A DNA stretch of 64,000 nucleotides from Sphingomonas lenta (GCF_002288825.1 NZ_NSLI01000003.1:310001-374000), one strand, 5' to 3'. Numbered from the stretch's first letter, positions 43,730-52,970 are shown. The notes: generated from the letters alone by a model not told the origin. A program made the numbers and translations.

Positions 43730-44440
43730 TCACGCTCGCCGCTCGTCCGACACGACCCGTCCGTCCGCCAGCCTCACCACCCGCGCGCATCGCTCCGCCA
43801 GTTTCGCGTCGTGCGTGATGACGAACAGCGTCGCCCCCCGCTCCGCACGGCGGGCGAAGAGCAGGTCCATGATCTCCGCGCCCGTCGCCGTGTCGAGATT
43901 GCCCGTCGGCTCGTCGGCGAAGAGCAGGGACGGCTCCGGCCCCAACGCGCGGGCGATGGCGACGCGCTGCTGCTCGCCGCCCGACAGCTGGGCGGGATAG
44001 TGGTGGAGGCGCTTGCCCAACCCCACCGCGTCCAGCTCGTCGCGCGCCCGGTCCCAGGCGTCGCGCGCGCCGCCCAGCTCCATCGGCACCGCGACATTCT
44101 CCAGCGCGGTCATGGTGGGGAGAAGGTGGAAGGCCTGGAGCACGATGCCGATCCGCCCGCGCCTGGCCACCGCCAGCGCGTCCTCGTCCAGCCGCGCGAA
44201 GTCGAGCCCGGTCACGACCACCTCGCCGCTCGACGGGCGCTCCAGGCCGGACAACACCGCCATCAGCGAAGACTTGCCCGACCCCGACGGCCCCAGCAAA
44301 GCCACCGTCTCGCCCGCCTCGACGGCCAGATCGATCCCGCGCAGCACCTCGACCTGCGCGGGGTGGCGGCCGAGGCGGAGCGTGAGGTTGCGCGCCTGGA
44401 TCACCGTGGTAGCGCTGCGGCCGGAGGTGTCGGATGTCAC
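43730..44440 (-). CDS. ABC transporter ATP-binding protein, YbbA-like
   Basis: A 236-residue ATPase of the LolD/MacB-type branch. Walker A GPSGSGKSS, Q-loop IVLQAFHLLPTMTALENV, signature LSGGEQQRVAIARAL, Walker B LLFADEPTGNLD and switch His in VITHD are all intact. GTG start at 44438-44440, overlapping the ATG of the divergent tesA-like gene by seven bases. It powers the YbbP-like permease downstream. This divergent tesA / ybbA-ybbP arrangement is widely conserved in proteobacteria. Confidence 0.92.
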   Translation of the reverse strand: MTSDTSGRSATTVIQARNLTLRLGRHPAQVEVLRGIDLAVEAGETVALLGPSGSGKSSLMAVLSGLERPSSGEVVVTGLDFARLDEDALAVARRGRIGIVLQAFHLLPTMTALENVAVPMELGGARDAWDRARDELDAVGLGKRLHHYPAQLSGGEQQRVAIARALGPEPSLLFADEPTGNLDTATGAEIMDLLFARRAERGATLFVITHDAKLAERCARVVRLADGRVVSDERRA

Positions 44441-45084
44441 GGGTGATGCGATACGGGCCGATTAGCGGGCTTGTCCACCTGTTGCTCGCGTTGCTGCTCG
44501 CCGCGCCGGTGCACGCCTCGCCCGAGCGGCCGCTGATCTGGGCGCTCGGCGACAGCCTGACCGCGGGTTACGGCCTGCCGCCGCGCGAGGGCTTCACCGA
44601 ACAGCTCGAACGCGCGCTGCGCGGAGCGGGCGTGCCCGCCGAGGTCAGGAACGGCGGCGTGTCGGGCGACACGGCGGCGCAGGGGAGGGCGCGGCTGCTC
44701 TGGGGTTTGCGCGGGCTAAAGGCGCGGCCCGACCTCGTCATCGTGGAACTTGGCGCGAACGACATGCTCCGCGGCCTGCCGCCCCAGCAGACGGAGGCGA
44801 ACCTCGACCGCATCATCTCCGAGCTGAAGCGGCGGGGCATCCCCGTGCTGCTCGCCGGCATGCGCGCCGCGCCGAACCTCGGGCCGCAGTACCGCGCGCG
44901 CTTCGAGTCGATCTATCCGCGGCTGGCGAAGAAGCACGGCGTGCCGCTCTACCCCTTCTTCCTCGAAGGCGTAGCGGGCAACCGCGCGCTGTTCCAGGGC
45001 GACGGCCTCCACCCGACCGCGCGCGGCGTGGACGTGGTGGTCAGGCGCATGCTCCCCGCCGTCCGCCGCGCGCTACGGCGCTAG
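44434..45084 (+). CDS. tesA: Arylesterase / acyl-CoA thioesterase I-like SGNH hydrolase
   Basis: A 216-residue periplasmic SGNH-fold esterase. Signal peptide LVHLLLALLLAAPVHASP, block I GDSLTAGYG (nucleophile Ser), block II Gly in NGGVSGDT, block III GANDMLRGL (Asn) and block V DGLHPTARG (Asp, His). Matches TesA, which hydrolyses acyl esters and thioesters. The ATG at 44434 overlaps the start of the divergent ATPase; an in-frame ATG at 44446 would remove the overlap. The gene ends one base inside the stop of the convergent gene. Confidence 0.9.
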   Translation: MSRVMRYGPISGLVHLLLALLLAAPVHASPERPLIWALGDSLTAGYGLPPREGFTEQLERALRGAGVPAEVRNGGVSGDTAAQGRARLLWGLRGLKARPDLVIVELGANDMLRGLPPQQTEANLDRIISELKRRGIPVLLAGMRAAPNLGPQYRARFESIYPRLAKKHGVPLYPFFLEGVAGNRALFQGDGLHPTARGVDVVVRRMLPAVRRALRR

Positions 45085-45689
45085 GCGGCGACGCGCGCCT
45101 CGCGCGGCAGCTCGGCGGGCCAGCGGTCGGGCTCCAGCACGGGAAGCCGGTCGATCTCCTCGCCCGAGAGCCTGGTCGTGATCCCGTCCGCGCCCAGCTC
45201 GACGGCGTTCGGATCGATGGGATGCAGCTTCTCGCCCACGCCGCCTACGCCGCCGCGGCTGGCGACGAGGTAGACGATGTCGCGTCCCTCGCGGCTCAGC
45301 ATCGCATCCACGACGGTCGCCAGCTTGTCGCCGTCCAGGTCGTTGATGGGCGCGTTCAAGAGCGTGCACGCCGACATAAGCGACGGCCCGCGCGTCCGCT
45401 CCGACCGTTTCATGGCCCGCCGGCTCCCGTCCGAGTAGCGCGCCTGGCGGCCGAGCCAGCGGTAGATGCCGACCAGGTTCACCAGGAACAGGAACGCGTT
45501 GGAGATCACCAGCGTCCGCCCGGCTTCCCCCTGGCTCCACCCCAGGAGGATCCAGCAAACGGCTCCCACCGTGAACACCACGAACCCCCAGCCCGTGACC
45601 CTCGCCCCCAGGTTGGATGCGGTCATCAGCGCCGCGACCGAAGTCGCCGCCAATGCCAGCCAGCCGGCGATCTCACCTATGTTGCCCAT
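45081..45689 (-). CDS. Membrane protein with soluble C-terminal domain, hypothetical
   Basis: A 202-residue protein. The first 80 residues hold three likely membrane helices (IAGWLALAATSVAALMTA, WGFVVFTVGAVCWILLG, TLVISNAFLFLVNLVGIYRW). The rest is soluble: LMSACTLLNAPINDLDG, GREGRDIVYLVASRGGVGG, EKLHPIDPNAVELGADG, which resembles a PRC-barrel domain. No function assigned. Convergent with tesA, sharing stop-codon bases. It is not obviously linked to its neighbours. Confidence 0.72.
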   Translation of the reverse strand: MGNIGEIAGWLALAATSVAALMTASNLGARVTGWGFVVFTVGAVCWILLGWSQGEAGRTLVISNAFLFLVNLVGIYRWLGRQARYSDGSRRAMKRSERTRGPSLMSACTLLNAPINDLDGDKLATVVDAMLSREGRDIVYLVASRGGVGGVGEKLHPIDPNAVELGADGITTRLSGEEIDRLPVLEPDRWPAELPREARVAA

Positions 45690-45815
45690 GCTGCTTGCGC
45701 GTGTCCCGTCCGTGGTCCCGCGCGTGAACGAGGGCGCGCGCCCGCCCGTTCCCGCCGGGCCGCCGTCCCTAACCTGGATTTAAGCATCGGCGGCCTAGTC
45801 GGTTGACCGAACAGC

Positions 45816-48011
45816 TTGCAGGAAGCGGAAAGTCGCCCCGTGGACCACTCACCCGCCGCCTTTCTCGCCGACGGCGAAGCGCAGCCGGACGAGCCCGCGC
45901 TCGCCCGGATCTTCGGCGACGTCCCGGCGCTCGCGGCCGCGCTGGAGCGGGCGGAGGCGCGGCTGCGCGCGCTGGAGGAGCATGCGCGCGTCACGGCCGA
46001 GATCAACCCGCTCATCCCCTGGACCGCCGATTCGTCGGGACAGGTGACCGACATCGGCGAACGCTGGTTCGACCTCACGGGCTACACGCCCGCCGACGCG
46101 TGCGCGCAAGGCTGGCGGGCGGCGGTGCATCCCGACGACCTGCCCGCGCTCACCGCCGCCATCGAGCGCACCGCGACGAGCCGCGTGCCGTACCAAGCCG
46201 AGTTCCGCATGCGCATGCGCGACGGTTCACTGCGCTGGATGCGCGCGCGCGCCAAGCCGCTCTGGAGCGCCGACGGCGGCGTCGAGCGCTGGTACGGCTT
46301 CGTCGAGGACGTGCACGATCGCGTGGCGGCGGAGCAGGCCAAGGCGCTCGGCGAGGAGCGGTTGCGCCTGGCCGTACGCTCCACCGCGCTCGGCATCTGG
46401 GACTACGACGTCGCCACGGGCGCGCGCGACTGGTCGCCCGAGCTCCGCGCCATGTTCGGCGTCCCCGACGGGACGCCGCCCGACTACGAAGCGTACCTCG
46501 CGCTCGTCCACCCGCAGGACCGCGACGCCGTGCGCGCGCGCCAGCACGCGGCGATGCGCGGCGACCTCCGACACATGTTCCGCGCCGAGTACCGGATCGT
46601 CCGCGCCGACACGGGCGCCGTCCGCTGGGTGTCGACCTTCGGCCACATCCTCCGCGACGGGGCGGGCCGGCCGGTGCGCGTGATCGTCACCTTCCGCGAC
46701 GTGACCGACCGCCGCGAGGAGCAGGAGCGCCTGCTCTGGGCCGCGCAGCACGACGCCCTTACCGGGCTCGCCAACCGCGCGCTCTTCTCCAAACGGTTGG
46801 GCAAGCTGGTCGAGCGGGCGAAGCCGTTCGGCCTGCTGCTCCTCGACCTCGACCATCTGAAGCGCGTCAACGACACGCTGGGCCATGACGGCGGCGACGC
46901 CGTGCTCAAGGGGGCGGCCGACCGGCTGCTGGCCGCCGCGGGGGGCGAGGCCGTCAACACCGCCAGGCTCGGCGGCGACGAGTTCGGCCTGATCCTGCCG
47001 GGCGTGTCGAGCCGCGACGCGCTGGCGGAAGCGGCGGAGAACCTGCGCGGACGCTTGGCCGAGCCGCTCGTCGTCGACGGGCGCGGGCTCGACGCCCATG
47101 CCAGCATCGGCGGCGCGCTCTTCCCCGACCACGGCCGCGGCGCGGGCGCGCTGCTCAAGAGCGCCGACGTCGCGCTCTACGCCGCCAAGACGGAGGGGCG
47201 CGGCCGCGCCGAGCTCTACGACCGACGCCTGCGCGCGGGCGTGCTCCGGCGGGCGGGCATGGTGAAGCGCGCGCGCGAGGCGCTCGCCGCCGGGCGCGTC
47301 GAGCCGCACTACCAGCCCAAGGTCGACCTGAAGTCCGGCCGCGTCGTCGGCTTCGAGGCGCTGCTGCGCTGGCGCGACGGCGCCGGCCGCCTGCGCCCGC
47401 CCGCCGACCTCCAGGCGGCGTTCGAGGATTGGAACGTCGCCGCCGAGCTGTCCGACCGCATGCTGGCCCGCGTCGTGTCCGACATGGCGCGCTGGCGCGG
47501 GGAGGGCGTGGCGTTCGGCCGCGTCGCGGTGAACGTGTCCAACGCCGAATTCGTGCGCGGCGACCTGACCGGCCGCGTGCTCGATCGGCTGGAGCTCGCC
47601 GGGCTGCCCGCCGACAGGCTCGAGCTGGAGCTGACGGAGACGGTGCTGCTCGGCGACCGCGGCGTCGACGTGGAGCGGACGCTGCACGAGCTGGCCGACG
47701 CCGGCGTGCGCGTCGCGCTGGACGATTTCGGCACCGGCTTCGCCTCGCTCGTGCATTTGAGACGCTTCCCCATCCACGTCATCAAGATCGACCGCAGCTT
47801 CACCGCGGGCGTGTGCGGCGACGCGGGCGCGGCGGCGATCGTGCGCGCGCTGGTCGGGCTGGGCCGCGACCTCGGCATCGAGACGGTGGCGGAGGGCGTG
47901 GAGACCTCCGACCAGTTCCGCTGGCTGCACGAGGTCGGCTGCACGCTGGGCCAGGGTTACCTGTTCGGCCGCGCCCAGTCCGCCGAGCTCGTTCCGCCCA
48001 TGCTTCGTTGA
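45816..48011 (+). CDS. PAS-PAS-GGDEF-EAL cyclic-di-GMP signalling protein
   Basis: A 731-residue cytosolic protein. A short coiled N-terminus is followed by two PAS domains (WTADSSGQVTDIGERWFDLT and STALGIWDYDVATGARDWSP, each ending in a PAC motif), GGDEF at residues 386-390 with an intact catalytic signature, and an EAL domain with Glu514-Ala-Leu, DDFGTGFASL (Asp636, Asp637), IKIDRSF and ETVAEGVE. Both catalytic sets look intact; no RxxD inhibitory site precedes GGDEF. No membrane segments. The TTG at 45816 or, less far, GTG at 45840 may be the start; neither has an ideal ribosome site. Confidence 0.9.
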   Translation: MQEAESRPVDHSPAAFLADGEAQPDEPALARIFGDVPALAAALERAEARLRALEEHARVTAEINPLIPWTADSSGQVTDIGERWFDLTGYTPADACAQGWRAAVHPDDLPALTAAIERTATSRVPYQAEFRMRMRDGSLRWMRARAKPLWSADGGVERWYGFVEDVHDRVAAEQAKALGEERLRLAVRSTALGIWDYDVATGARDWSPELRAMFGVPDGTPPDYEAYLALVHPQDRDAVRARQHAAMRGDLRHMFRAEYRIVRADTGAVRWVSTFGHILRDGAGRPVRVIVTFRDVTDRREEQERLLWAAQHDALTGLANRALFSKRLGKLVERAKPFGLLLLDLDHLKRVNDTLGHDGGDAVLKGAADRLLAAAGGEAVNTARLGGDEFGLILPGVSSRDALAEAAENLRGRLAEPLVVDGRGLDAHASIGGALFPDHGRGAGALLKSADVALYAAKTEGRGRAELYDRRLRAGVLRRAGMVKRAREALAAGRVEPHYQPKVDLKSGRVVGFEALLRWRDGAGRLRPPADLQAAFEDWNVAAELSDRMLARVVSDMARWRGEGVAFGRVAVNVSNAEFVRGDLTGRVLDRLELAGLPADRLELELTETVLLGDRGVDVERTLHELADAGVRVALDDFGTGFASLVHLRRFPIHVIKIDRSFTAGVCGDAGAAAIVRALVGLGRDLGIETVAEGVETSDQFRWLHEVGCTLGQGYLFGRAQSAELVPPMLR

Positions 48012-48079
48012 ACGGGTCTGGCGCGACCGCGCACATCTGCTAGGCTCCCGGCGTAAACCGAATAGGGGGTACGACGCCG

Positions 48080-48970
48080 ATGTCCGTCCTGCGCACGCCC
48101 GACGAACGGTTCGCGAGCCTTCCCGATTACCCGTTCCAACCCAATTACGACACCGTCGGCGAGGGCCTGCGCGTCCACTATCTCGACGAGGGCCCGCTCG
48201 GCGCGCCCGCCGTGCTTATGATGCACGGCCAGCCCAGCTGGTCCTACCTCTACCGCCGCATGATCCCGCCGGTCGTCTCGGCCGGCTATCGCGTGCTCGC
48301 GCCCGACCTCGTCGGCTTCGGCCGCTCCGACAAGCCGGCGGACCAGAGCGCCTATACGTACGAGAACCACGTCGCCTGGATGCTCGAATGGCTCGACCGG
48401 CGCGAGCTGTCGAACGTCGTGCTCTTCTGCCAGGACTGGGGCGGGCTAATCGGCCTGCGCCTCGTCGCCGCGCGCCCCGACCTGTTCGCGGGCGTGGTGG
48501 CGGGGAACACCGGGCTGCCGGAGGGCAGGGGCATGTCGCCCGCCTTTCAGAGCTGGCTCGACTTCAGCCAGAACGTTCCCGAGCTCCCCGTCGGCGGCGT
48601 GCTGCAGATGGGGAGCGGCCGCACGCTGACCGACGCCGAGGTCGCCGCCTATGATGCGCCCTTTCCCGACGAGACGTACAAGGCGGGCGCGCGCGCCTTT
48701 CCCCGCCTCGTGCCGCTGACGCCCGAGCACGCGTCGGTCGCGGAGAACAAGGCGGCCTGGGCCGTGCTGGAGCGGTTCGACAAGCCGTTCGTCACCTGCT
48801 TCAGCGACGCCGACCCCATCACCGCGGGCGGCGAGCGCGTGTTCCAGGGCCGCGTGCCCGGCGCGCAGGGCCAGCCGCACCGCACGATCAAAGGCGGCGG
48901 CCACTTCCTCCAGGAGGACGCGCCGGAGGAGCTGGCGGCGATCGTGGTGGAGCTGAGGGGGCGCGTGTAA
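48080..48970 (+). CDS. Haloalkane dehalogenase, HLD-I-like
   Basis: A 296-residue alpha/beta hydrolase of the haloalkane dehalogenase branch. Nucleophile Asp119 followed by halide-binding Trp120 (CQDWGG), His275 in GGGHFLQED, catalytic acid in FSDADPIT and a helical cap with [13 protein letters not shown]. The oxyanion-side residue is Gln51 (MMHGQPSW), where most HLD-I enzymes have Glu. It would turn haloalkanes into alcohol and halide; natural substrates are unknown. ATG at 48080 stands alone, not in an operon. Confidence 0.88.
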   Translation: MSVLRTPDERFASLPDYPFQPNYDTVGEGLRVHYLDEGPLGAPAVLMMHGQPSWSYLYRRMIPPVVSAGYRVLAPDLVGFGRSDKPADQSAYTYENHVAWMLEWLDRRELSNVVLFCQDWGGLIGLRLVAARPDLFAGVVAGNTGLPEGRGMSPAFQSWLDFSQNVPELPVGGVLQMGSGRTLTDAEVAAYDAPFPDETYKAGARAFPRLVPLTPEHASVAENKAAWAVLERFDKPFVTCFSDADPITAGGERVFQGRVPGAQGQPHRTIKGGGHFLQEDAPEELAAIVVELRGRV

Positions 48971-48977
48971 TCCAAAT

Positions 48978-49117
48978 CCCTCCCCCGCATCGCAGATGCG
49001 GGGGAGGGGGACCGCTCGCGTAGCGAGTGGTGGTGGGGGTACAGCGCTATGCCGCATCCCGTTGTTCCCCCTCCACCAGCTTCGCTGGTTCCCCTCCCCC
49101 GCTGTAAGCGGGGGAGG
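48978..49117. repeat. Compound inverted-repeat element of a second family
   Basis: Four hairpins in mirror order between convergent genes: 48978-49008 (14-bp stem, loop GCA), 49011-49031 (8 bp with one G-T pair), 49075-49089 (ACCAGC TTC GCTGGT) and 49093-49117 (11 bp, loop GTA). The outer ones share CCTCCCCCGC and GCGGGGGAGG. Looks like a REP-type mobile repeat that also serves as a bidirectional terminator. Confidence 0.75.
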
Positions 49118-49119
49118 AA

Positions 49120-49443
49120 CTAGGGGCGAAACGCCTCCGGCTGGCACCCCAGCACCGGGTCGTACCGCACCGTGCGGCTCGTCAGCAGCGGCACGGATGC
49201 GGTCACCGCCTTCGCCCCCGCATCTTCGGCCAAGCGGATCGGCTCCATCCCCGGCTCGAAATCGCGGTAGCAGTCCTGAAGCGGCCGGTCGCCGATGAAC
49301 CGGCACGCGCACGCCACGCGCGCGGCATAGCCGACGCCGAGCTCCATCTGCGGCCGCATCCGGTCCGCATAGGCGAGCGCGCCGCCCATCCCGGCAAGCA
49401 GGAGGACGGGCAAGCCGATGCCGAGCGCGCGCCTTGCTTTCAT
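49120..49443 (-). CDS. Small hypothetical exported or membrane-anchored protein
   Basis: A 107-residue protein with an N-terminal signal or anchor (ALGIGLPVLLLAGMGGALAY) and a soluble domain containing three cysteines (ACACRF and QDCYRDF) plus a C-terminal LGCQPEAF. The cysteines suggest disulfides in the periplasm. It matches no family I know, though similar small proteins lie next to serine hydrolase genes. ATG at 49441-49443, divergent from the serine hydrolase start by 24 bases. Function unknown. Confidence 0.65.
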   Translation of the reverse strand: MKARRALGIGLPVLLLAGMGGALAYADRMRPQMELGVGYAARVACACRFIGDRPLQDCYRDFEPGMEPIRLAEDAGAKAVTASVPLLTSRTVRYDPVLGCQPEAFRP

Positions 49444-49467
49444 GGGCGCGAAGCCTAGGCTGGCGCG

Positions 49468-50532
49468 GTGCCCAGGGGAAGAGCGCCACTGATCGCGATG
49501 CTGGCGCTGGCCGCGGCGACCGGCTCGGCCGACGGCCAGGCCGCGCGCGATCCCCTGCTCGACCCGTTCTTCGCGCCCGAGCAGGGCGACACGCGCGCCG
49601 TGCTGGTGCTGAACGACGGCCGCGTCGCCGCGAAGCGCTACGCCCCCGGCTATTCCGACGCCAACCGCTTCATCAGCTGGTCGATGGCGAAGACGGTCAC
49701 AGCCATGCTGGTGGGCGAACTCGTCGCCGACGGCCGCTTGGCGCTCGACGCCCCCGCGTCGGTCGCGGAGTGGCGCCAGCCGAACGACCCGCGCGGGGCG
49801 ATCACGCTCCGGCACCTGCTCACGATGTCGTCGGGGCTCCGGCACACCGAGGTCGGCCGGCCGATCGAGAACTCTGACACCAACCAGGTGCTGTTCGTCG
49901 GCGGCACTGGCGACATGGCGGCGCGCGCAATCGCCCAGCCGCTCGAGGCCCGGCCCGGCGCGAAATACGAGTACAGCTCGCTCACCTCGATCATCCTGTC
50001 GGAGATCGTCGCGCGCGCGCTGACCGGCTCGCGCGACCCGCGCGAGCGCGCCAAGGCCTATCGCCGCTTCGCCGAGGAGCGCCTGTTCCGCCCCGCCGGC
50101 ATCCGCTCGGTCGTGCTGGAGTTCGACGGCGCGGGGACGCAGGTGGGCGGCTCGATCGTCCATATGTCGCTCCCCGACTGGGGCCGGTTCGGGATGCTGC
50201 TCCTCGACGGCCGCAGCCTCGCCGGCGCGCCGGTAGTGGCGCCCGACTGGCTCGCCTTCATGAAAACGCCGGCCGCGACTAACCCCGGCTATGGCGGCCA
50301 GACCTGGCTTAACCGCGCGCGGCCGGGCGCGGCCGTCATGTTTCCCGACGCGCCCGCCACCGTCGCCAGCGCGGAAGGGCATCTGGGCCAGCACGTCACC
50401 GTCAGCCCCGACTCCGGCACGGGCCGCGGCGTGGTGGTCGTGCGGCTCGGCAACACGCCGGATGCCGAGGTGAAGGTCGGCCAGCGCCTCATCGGCCGCA
50501 CGCTCGCCGAGCACTTCCCCCGCAGCCGATAG
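49468..50532 (+). CDS. Serine hydrolase, beta-lactamase class C / penicillin-binding-protein fold
   Basis: A 354-residue periplasmic enzyme. Signal peptide LIAMLALAAATGSADGQA, SxxK motif SMAK (Ser72, Lys75), second motif YSS (Tyr169) in place of YxN, and a C-terminal HLGQHVTVSPDSGTGRG region where KTG-like residues sit. Overall most like the carboxyesterase / 6-aminohexanoate-dimer-hydrolase branch rather than a true AmpC. Probably hydrolyses an amide or ester outside the membrane. Starts the operon with a GNAT and a penicillin acylase gene. Confidence 0.85.
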   Translation: MPRGRAPLIAMLALAAATGSADGQAARDPLLDPFFAPEQGDTRAVLVLNDGRVAAKRYAPGYSDANRFISWSMAKTVTAMLVGELVADGRLALDAPASVAEWRQPNDPRGAITLRHLLTMSSGLRHTEVGRPIENSDTNQVLFVGGTGDMAARAIAQPLEARPGAKYEYSSLTSIILSEIVARALTGSRDPRERAKAYRRFAEERLFRPAGIRSVVLEFDGAGTQVGGSIVHMSLPDWGRFGMLLLDGRSLAGAPVVAPDWLAFMKTPAATNPGYGGQTWLNRARPGAAVMFPDAPATVASAEGHLGQHVTVSPDSGTGRGVVVVRLGNTPDAEVKVGQRLIGRTLAEHFPRSR

Positions 50533-50541
50533 GAGCCGCAC

Positions 50542-50817
50542 ATGACGGACGTGCGCCGCAACGACGCCGAACAACGCTATGAGCTGGAGATTGACGGCCT
50601 GACCGCGATCGCCGCCTATCGTATGGAGGACGGCGCGGTCGCCTTCACGCACACGGTGGTGCCGCCCGAGCTGGAGGGGCGTGGCATCGGGTCGCGGCTG
50701 ATCAAGGGCGCGCTCGACGACGTGCGCGCTCGCGGGCTCCGCTTCGTGCCGCTTTGCACCTTCGTCGCCGGCTATGCCGAGCGCCACCCGGAGGTGCGGG
50801 ACCTGCTCGCCCGATGA
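50542..50817 (+). CDS. GNAT-like N-acetyltransferase, small YjdJ/CG type
   Basis: A 91-residue single-domain protein. The acetyl-CoA site VPPELEGRGIGSRLIKGALD and the C-terminal CTFVAGYAERHPEVRDLL are the signature of the short GNAT-related family (Acetyltransf_CG), which is much smaller than usual GNATs. It lies ten bases after the hydrolase stop, and its stop overlaps the ATG of the acylase. Acyl acceptor unknown. Confidence 0.87.
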   Translation: MTDVRRNDAEQRYELEIDGLTAIAAYRMEDGAVAFTHTVVPPELEGRGIGSRLIKGALDDVRARGLRFVPLCTFVAGYAERHPEVRDLLAR

Positions 50818-52949
50818 TCCGCATTGCCGCGCTCGCCTTCGCGCTCGCCGCGCCCGCCGCCGGGCAGGCGCCCGAGCAAGCGCGCCGCGTGACGATCACG
50901 CGCGACGACTGGGGCATCGCCCATATCCGCGGCCGCACCGACGCCGACGCGGTGTTCGGCATGATCTATGCGCAGGCGGAGGACGACTTCCCGCGTATCG
51001 AGGCCAATTACCTGACCGCGCTCGGCCGCACTGCAGAGGCGGATGGGGAAAAGGCGATCTGGGCCGATCTCCGCGCGCGCCTATGGAACGACCCGGAACA
51101 GCTGAAGCGCGGCTATGCCCGCAGCCCCCAATGGCTGCGCCGCCTGATGGACGCCTGGGCCGACGGGCTGAACCACTGGCTCGCCAAGAACCCCGGCCGC
51201 GCGCGCGTGCTCACCCGGTTCGAGCCCTGGATGGCGCTCTCCTTCACCGAGGGCAGCATCGGCGGCGACGTGGAGCGCGTGCCGCTGTCGCAGCTCGAAG
51301 CCTTTTACGGCCGCCGCGACGTCGCCTGGACGGCGGCCGAGCTCGGCCGCGAGGAGCGCGAGCCGAGCGGGTCGAATGGCATCGCGATCGGCCCGAAGCT
51401 GTCCGCGAACGGCCGCCCGCTGCTCCTCATCAATCCGCACACCTCCTTCTTCTTCCGCGCCGAGCAGCAGGTCACGAGCGGCGAGGGCCTGAACGCCTAT
51501 GGCGCGGCGACCTGGGGCCAGTTCTTCATCTACCAGGGCTTCAACGAGCACGCCGGCTGGATGCACACGTCGAGCGGCGTCGACGCGGTGGACGAGTTCG
51601 CGCAAACGGTCGTGCGCCGCGACGGCCGCCTCTTCTACCGCTACGGCCGCGAGGAGCGCCCGGTCGAGACGCGCGCCGTCACCATCCGCTTCCGCCGGTC
51701 CGACGGCGGGGTGGGCGAGCGGAGCTTCACCACCTACCGCACGCACCACGGCCCGATCACCCGTGCGGAAGGCGGCCGCTGGATCGCCACCGCGCTGATG
51801 CACCGCCCCGTCGCCGCACTGGAGCAGAGCTATTTGCGTACCAAGGCCAAGAACTGGCGCGACTTCCAGCGCGTGTCCGAACGGCGGGCGAACTCGTCGA
51901 ACAATACCGTCTTCGCCGACAGCGATGGTACGGTCGCGTTCACGCTGCCCCACTTCGTCCCCCGCCGCGACGACCGCTTCGACTACACCAAACCCGTCGA
52001 CGGCGCGGACCCCGCAACCGACTGGCGCGGCGAGCACGCGCTGGTGGAACTGCCGCAGATCGTGAACCCGAGGCTAGGCTGGATCCAGAACACCAACAAC
52101 CACCCCTGGACCGCCGCCGGCCCGGACTCGCCGGTGCAGGCGCGGTACCCGAAGTACATGGACACGTTCGGCGAGAACCCGCGCGGTCTCCACGCGCTGG
52201 CGCTGCTCCAGCCCGCCAAGGCGGTGACGCTGCCCGGCCTGATCGGCATCGCCTATGACCCATACCTGACCGCGTTCGACCGGCTGCTCCCGCCGCTCCT
52301 CGCCGCGTACGACGCGCTGCCCCGCTCCGACGCGCGCCGCGCGCGTCTGGCCGAGCCCGTCGAGCGTCTGCGCCGCTGGGACCGGCGCTGGGGCTTGCAG
52401 TCGACCGAGACCTCGCTCGCGATCTTCTGGGGCGAGGCGCTGGGCGAGGCGGTCGCGCCCACCAGCCCGCGGACCCTACGCTACGACGCGATGGCGACCG
52501 CGCCCGCCGACACCCAGCTCGCCGCGCTGGAGAAGGCGGTGGCGCGTCTGCGTACCGACTTCGGCCGCGTCGCCGTCCCCTGGGGCGAGATCAACCGCTT
52601 CCAGCGCCTGACCGGCGACCTCGTCCAGCCATTCAACGACGCCGCCCCCAGCACGCCCGTGCCGTTCACGTCCGCCGTGTGGGGCTCGCTCGCCTCGTTC
52701 GGCGCGCGCCGCTACCCCGGCACCAAGCGCTACTACGGCACGCTCGGCAACAGCTTCGTCGCCGCCGTCGAGTTCGGCCCCCGCGTCCAGGCCCGCGCGG
52801 TCAGCGCCGGCGGCCAGAGCGGCGATCCGCGATCGGAGCACTTCAACGACCAGGCCGGGCTCTACGCGGCGGGGAACCTGCGCCCCGTCTACTTCCACCC
52901 GGAGGACCTCACCGGCCATATCGAACGAACCTACCGACCGGGGGAGTAG
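50814..52949 (+). CDS. Penicillin acylase family protein (Ntn hydrolase)
   Basis: A 711-residue periplasmic enzyme made as a precursor. Signal peptide ALAFALAAPAAGQA; alpha-chain with RDDWGIAHIRGRTDADAVFG; autocleavage and nucleophile at Ser187-Asn188 (PSGSNGIAIGP); beta-chain with LLINPHTSF, TTYRTHHGPI and IQNTNNHPW. Family members cleave amide-linked acyl groups, including penicillins and acyl-homoserine lactones. Coupled by ATGA to the GNAT gene. The exact acyl substrate cannot be told from sequence. A repeat element follows 21 bases after the stop. Confidence 0.9.
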   Translation: MIRIAALAFALAAPAAGQAPEQARRVTITRDDWGIAHIRGRTDADAVFGMIYAQAEDDFPRIEANYLTALGRTAEADGEKAIWADLRARLWNDPEQLKRGYARSPQWLRRLMDAWADGLNHWLAKNPGRARVLTRFEPWMALSFTEGSIGGDVERVPLSQLEAFYGRRDVAWTAAELGREEREPSGSNGIAIGPKLSANGRPLLLINPHTSFFFRAEQQVTSGEGLNAYGAATWGQFFIYQGFNEHAGWMHTSSGVDAVDEFAQTVVRRDGRLFYRYGREERPVETRAVTIRFRRSDGGVGERSFTTYRTHHGPITRAEGGRWIATALMHRPVAALEQSYLRTKAKNWRDFQRVSERRANSSNNTVFADSDGTVAFTLPHFVPRRDDRFDYTKPVDGADPATDWRGEHALVELPQIVNPRLGWIQNTNNHPWTAAGPDSPVQARYPKYMDTFGENPRGLHALALLQPAKAVTLPGLIGIAYDPYLTAFDRLLPPLLAAYDALPRSDARRARLAEPVERLRRWDRRWGLQSTETSLAIFWGEALGEAVAPTSPRTLRYDAMATAPADTQLAALEKAVARLRTDFGRVAVPWGEINRFQRLTGDLVQPFNDAAPSTPVPFTSAVWGSLASFGARRYPGTKRYYGTLGNSFVAAVEFGPRVQARAVSAGGQSGDPRSEHFNDQAGLYAAGNLRPVYFHPEDLTGHIERTYRPGE

Positions 52950-52970
52950 GCGCAGCTTCTGCACCCGCTC

